A stretch of 6,735 nt of DNA from an uncultured Bacteroidales bacterium. Its GTDB lineage: Bacteria; Bacteroidota; Bacteroidia; Bacteroidales; UBA932. The stretch covers positions 1 through 6,735 of the forward strand of contig CALADR010000200.1 in the NCBI GenBank assembly GCA_937890845.1, in the 5' to 3' direction. Position numbers and translations under genes: made by a program. The notes under the pieces are model-generated. The model ran no database searches and was not told the DNA's origin. It saw nothing but the letters and a program-made list of their open reading frames with translations. Below are positions 5,548-6,735 of the stretch, in pieces (position 1 is the first letter of the stretch; each line of letters starts with the position of its first letter).

Positions 5548-6735
5548 ATGTGGCTGCGATTTGCGGGACATGGTGGGTTACGGATCATTGTAGCGATGGG
5601 ACGCCTGCCGGATATAAGGTGATAGAGAAACGCGACGGGAAAATATCGTCATATTATAAGACTGTAGGTCACGACAGAGATTTCCAGGTAGAGGTTTTCA
5701 AACCGGGAGAATCCAGACTTCATCCGAACGGAGTAGTTGCAAATGTCTGGGATTACGATTCATCCTGGACAGTAGAGTGGTTCCAGGATGGCAGACCTAT
5801 GGGTGTAATGAAGCAGGTTTTGGATTATTCTCCTTATTTTGCCAGAGAAATCAAGGCCCGCTATCTTGACAGGGGAAAGAAAATTCCAGGCTATAAGAAT
5901 CCTCGCCCTAATGTACATTATTTCCTTGCAGAGCCTGACCAGTATGCGAAGACTGTGACTGTGTCAGTAAAGGCACCCGACGGAAGGTCTTGGAAATATG
6001 ATGTCGATATGGGCAGCTATATAGATCTCCAGGCTCACAGAGGCGGAGCAGGACTAATGCCTGAAAATACTGTTTCCGCGATGAAGACAGCTCTTGATTT
6101 GGGAGTAAACACTCTGGAACTTGATCTTCAGGTGAGCGGTGACGGACAGGTCGTAGTATCGCATGATGCCTATTTCCACTCACGTTATGCTACCAGACCG
6201 GACGGAACGGAGGTCAGGAAATCAGAGCCGAAGGAGTATATCTATACTATGCCTTATGATTCTGTGGCCAAATATGATACAGGCTTGAGAAAAAGCACTG
6301 TGTGGCCTGAAAAAGCCTGTCTGGCAGAACATAAGCCTCTTGCGGACGAATTGCTTGATTTTACTGAAAACTATGCGAGAGAAAATGGCCTGACAATGCC
6401 TCGTTACAATATTGAGGTCAAGTCCAGGACAGGGAAAGGTGAGGGCAAGAACTGGCCTGAATACCATGAGTTTGTAGATAAATGTATGGAGCTTTTGCTG
6501 TCAAAGAATCTTGGCGACAGGCTTGTTGTGCAGTGTTTTGATGTCAGAGCCCTCAATTATATGCATGAGAAATATCCTCAGGTAAAGCTTTCTTATCTTG
6601 TAGATAAAGACGATGTCGATTTTGAAGCATATATGTCCCTGCTGGACTTTACACCGGAATGGCTGAGTCCTCACTTCTCCACTGTGGATGAAACCCTTTG
6701 CCGGAAAGTCAGGGAAAAGGGAATGAAGATAGGCC
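5544..6735 (+). CDS. MetallophosC domain fused to glycerophosphodiester phosphodiesterase (GDPD), 3'-truncated by window end
   Basis: This frame runs open for 397 codons from an ATG at 5544 to the right edge without a stop. Residues 1 to about 155 (NVAAICGTWWVTDHCSDGTP, then GYKVIEK and VWDYDSSWTVEWF) are the C-terminal MetallophosC domain of the phosphatase begun in the preceding frame. From about residue 161 a GDPD domain follows: HRGG with His165 and Arg166, PENT with Glu174, ELDLQV with Glu192 and Asp194, VVVSHD with His207, and NIEVKS with Glu291 and Lys293. These are the catalytic and metal-binding residues of GDPD enzymes, which split glycerophosphodiesters into glycerol 3-phosphate and an alcohol. 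The barrel is nearly complete; it ends at GMKIG, where PWTVN-like sequence normally follows. Only about five linker residues separate the two domains, with no second signal peptide. The original protein was therefore probably one secreted phosphatase-GDPD chain from 4615. Read separately from 5544, it would lack any export signal. The start at 5544 is a frame boundary, not necessarily a real start. Confidence 0.9.
   Translation, partial: MNVAAICGTWWVTDHCSDGTPAGYKVIEKRDGKISSYYKTVGHDRDFQVEVFKPGESRLHPNGVVANVWDYDSSWTVEWFQDGRPMGVMKQVLDYSPYFAREIKARYLDRGKKIPGYKNPRPNVHYFLAEPDQYAKTVTVSVKAPDGRSWKYDVDMGSYIDLQAHRGGAGLMPENTVSAMKTALDLGVNTLELDLQVSGDGQVVVSHDAYFHSRYATRPDGTEVRKSEPKEYIYTMPYDSVAKYDTGLRKSTVWPEKACLAEHKPLADELLDFTENYARENGLTMPRYNIEVKSRTGKGEGKNWPEYHEFVDKCMELLLSKNLGDRLVVQCFDVRALNYMHEKYPQVKLSYLVDKDDVDFEAYMSLLDFTPEWLSPHFSTVDETLCRKVREKGMKIG

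Noticed and set aside
5538..5550. Programmed ribosomal frameshift at the phosphatase break
   Set aside because: A -1 shift would rejoin the frames, but there is no X-XXY-YYZ slippery heptamer at the junction (bases read ATC AGA TGA) and I saw no obvious downstream stem.

Overview
The window looks like a Bacteroidales (Bacteroidota) chromosome or metagenome contig. It has a SusD/RagB-type outer-membrane nutrient-binding gene, a BACON-domain surface lipoprotein, start sites without a clear Shine-Dalgarno sequence, and a calcineurin-like phosphatase flanked by the N- and C-terminal accessory domains typical of Bacteroidota. All genes are on the + strand. Genus cannot be decided from the sequence alone.

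Layout: (1) 3-1629, a SusD homologue, cut by the left edge and broken by a frame change near 504, so it reads as two overlapping pieces (3-521 and about 505-1629). A SusC-type TonB-dependent transporter would be expected just upstream, outside the window. (2) 1647-4412, 17 bp downstream and probably cotranscribed, a 921-residue lipoprotein with three BACON domains, two small beta-barrel (OB-like) segments and two beta-rich, jelly-roll-like modules. (3) 4413-4614, a 202-bp gap with an AT-rich hairpin, a GC-rich terminator-like hairpin and an exact 14-bp direct repeat. (4) 4615-5547, a secreted calcineurin-like phosphoesterase that stops just after its last catalytic motif. (5) 5544-6735, in another frame with an ATGA overlap, the phosphatase's missing C-terminal domain, running with no stop into a glycerophosphodiester phosphodiesterase (GDPD) domain cut by the right edge.

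The apparent intact design is a SusC/SusD-type uptake system plus a surface binding lipoprotein, followed by a periplasmic enzyme joining a metallophosphatase and a GDPD in one chain. This suggests (inference) a locus for capturing and dismantling a phosphodiester-containing substrate, for example glycerophosphodiesters, teichoic-acid-like polymers or phosphorylated glycans, with release of phosphate.

The main oddities are the phosphatase-GDPD fusion and the two independent reading-frame breaks in otherwise well-preserved genes. The breaks may be assembly or sequencing errors, true pseudogenisation, or, for the second, a coupled two-protein arrangement. No RNA genes, CRISPR arrays, insertion sequences or integrase genes were seen.
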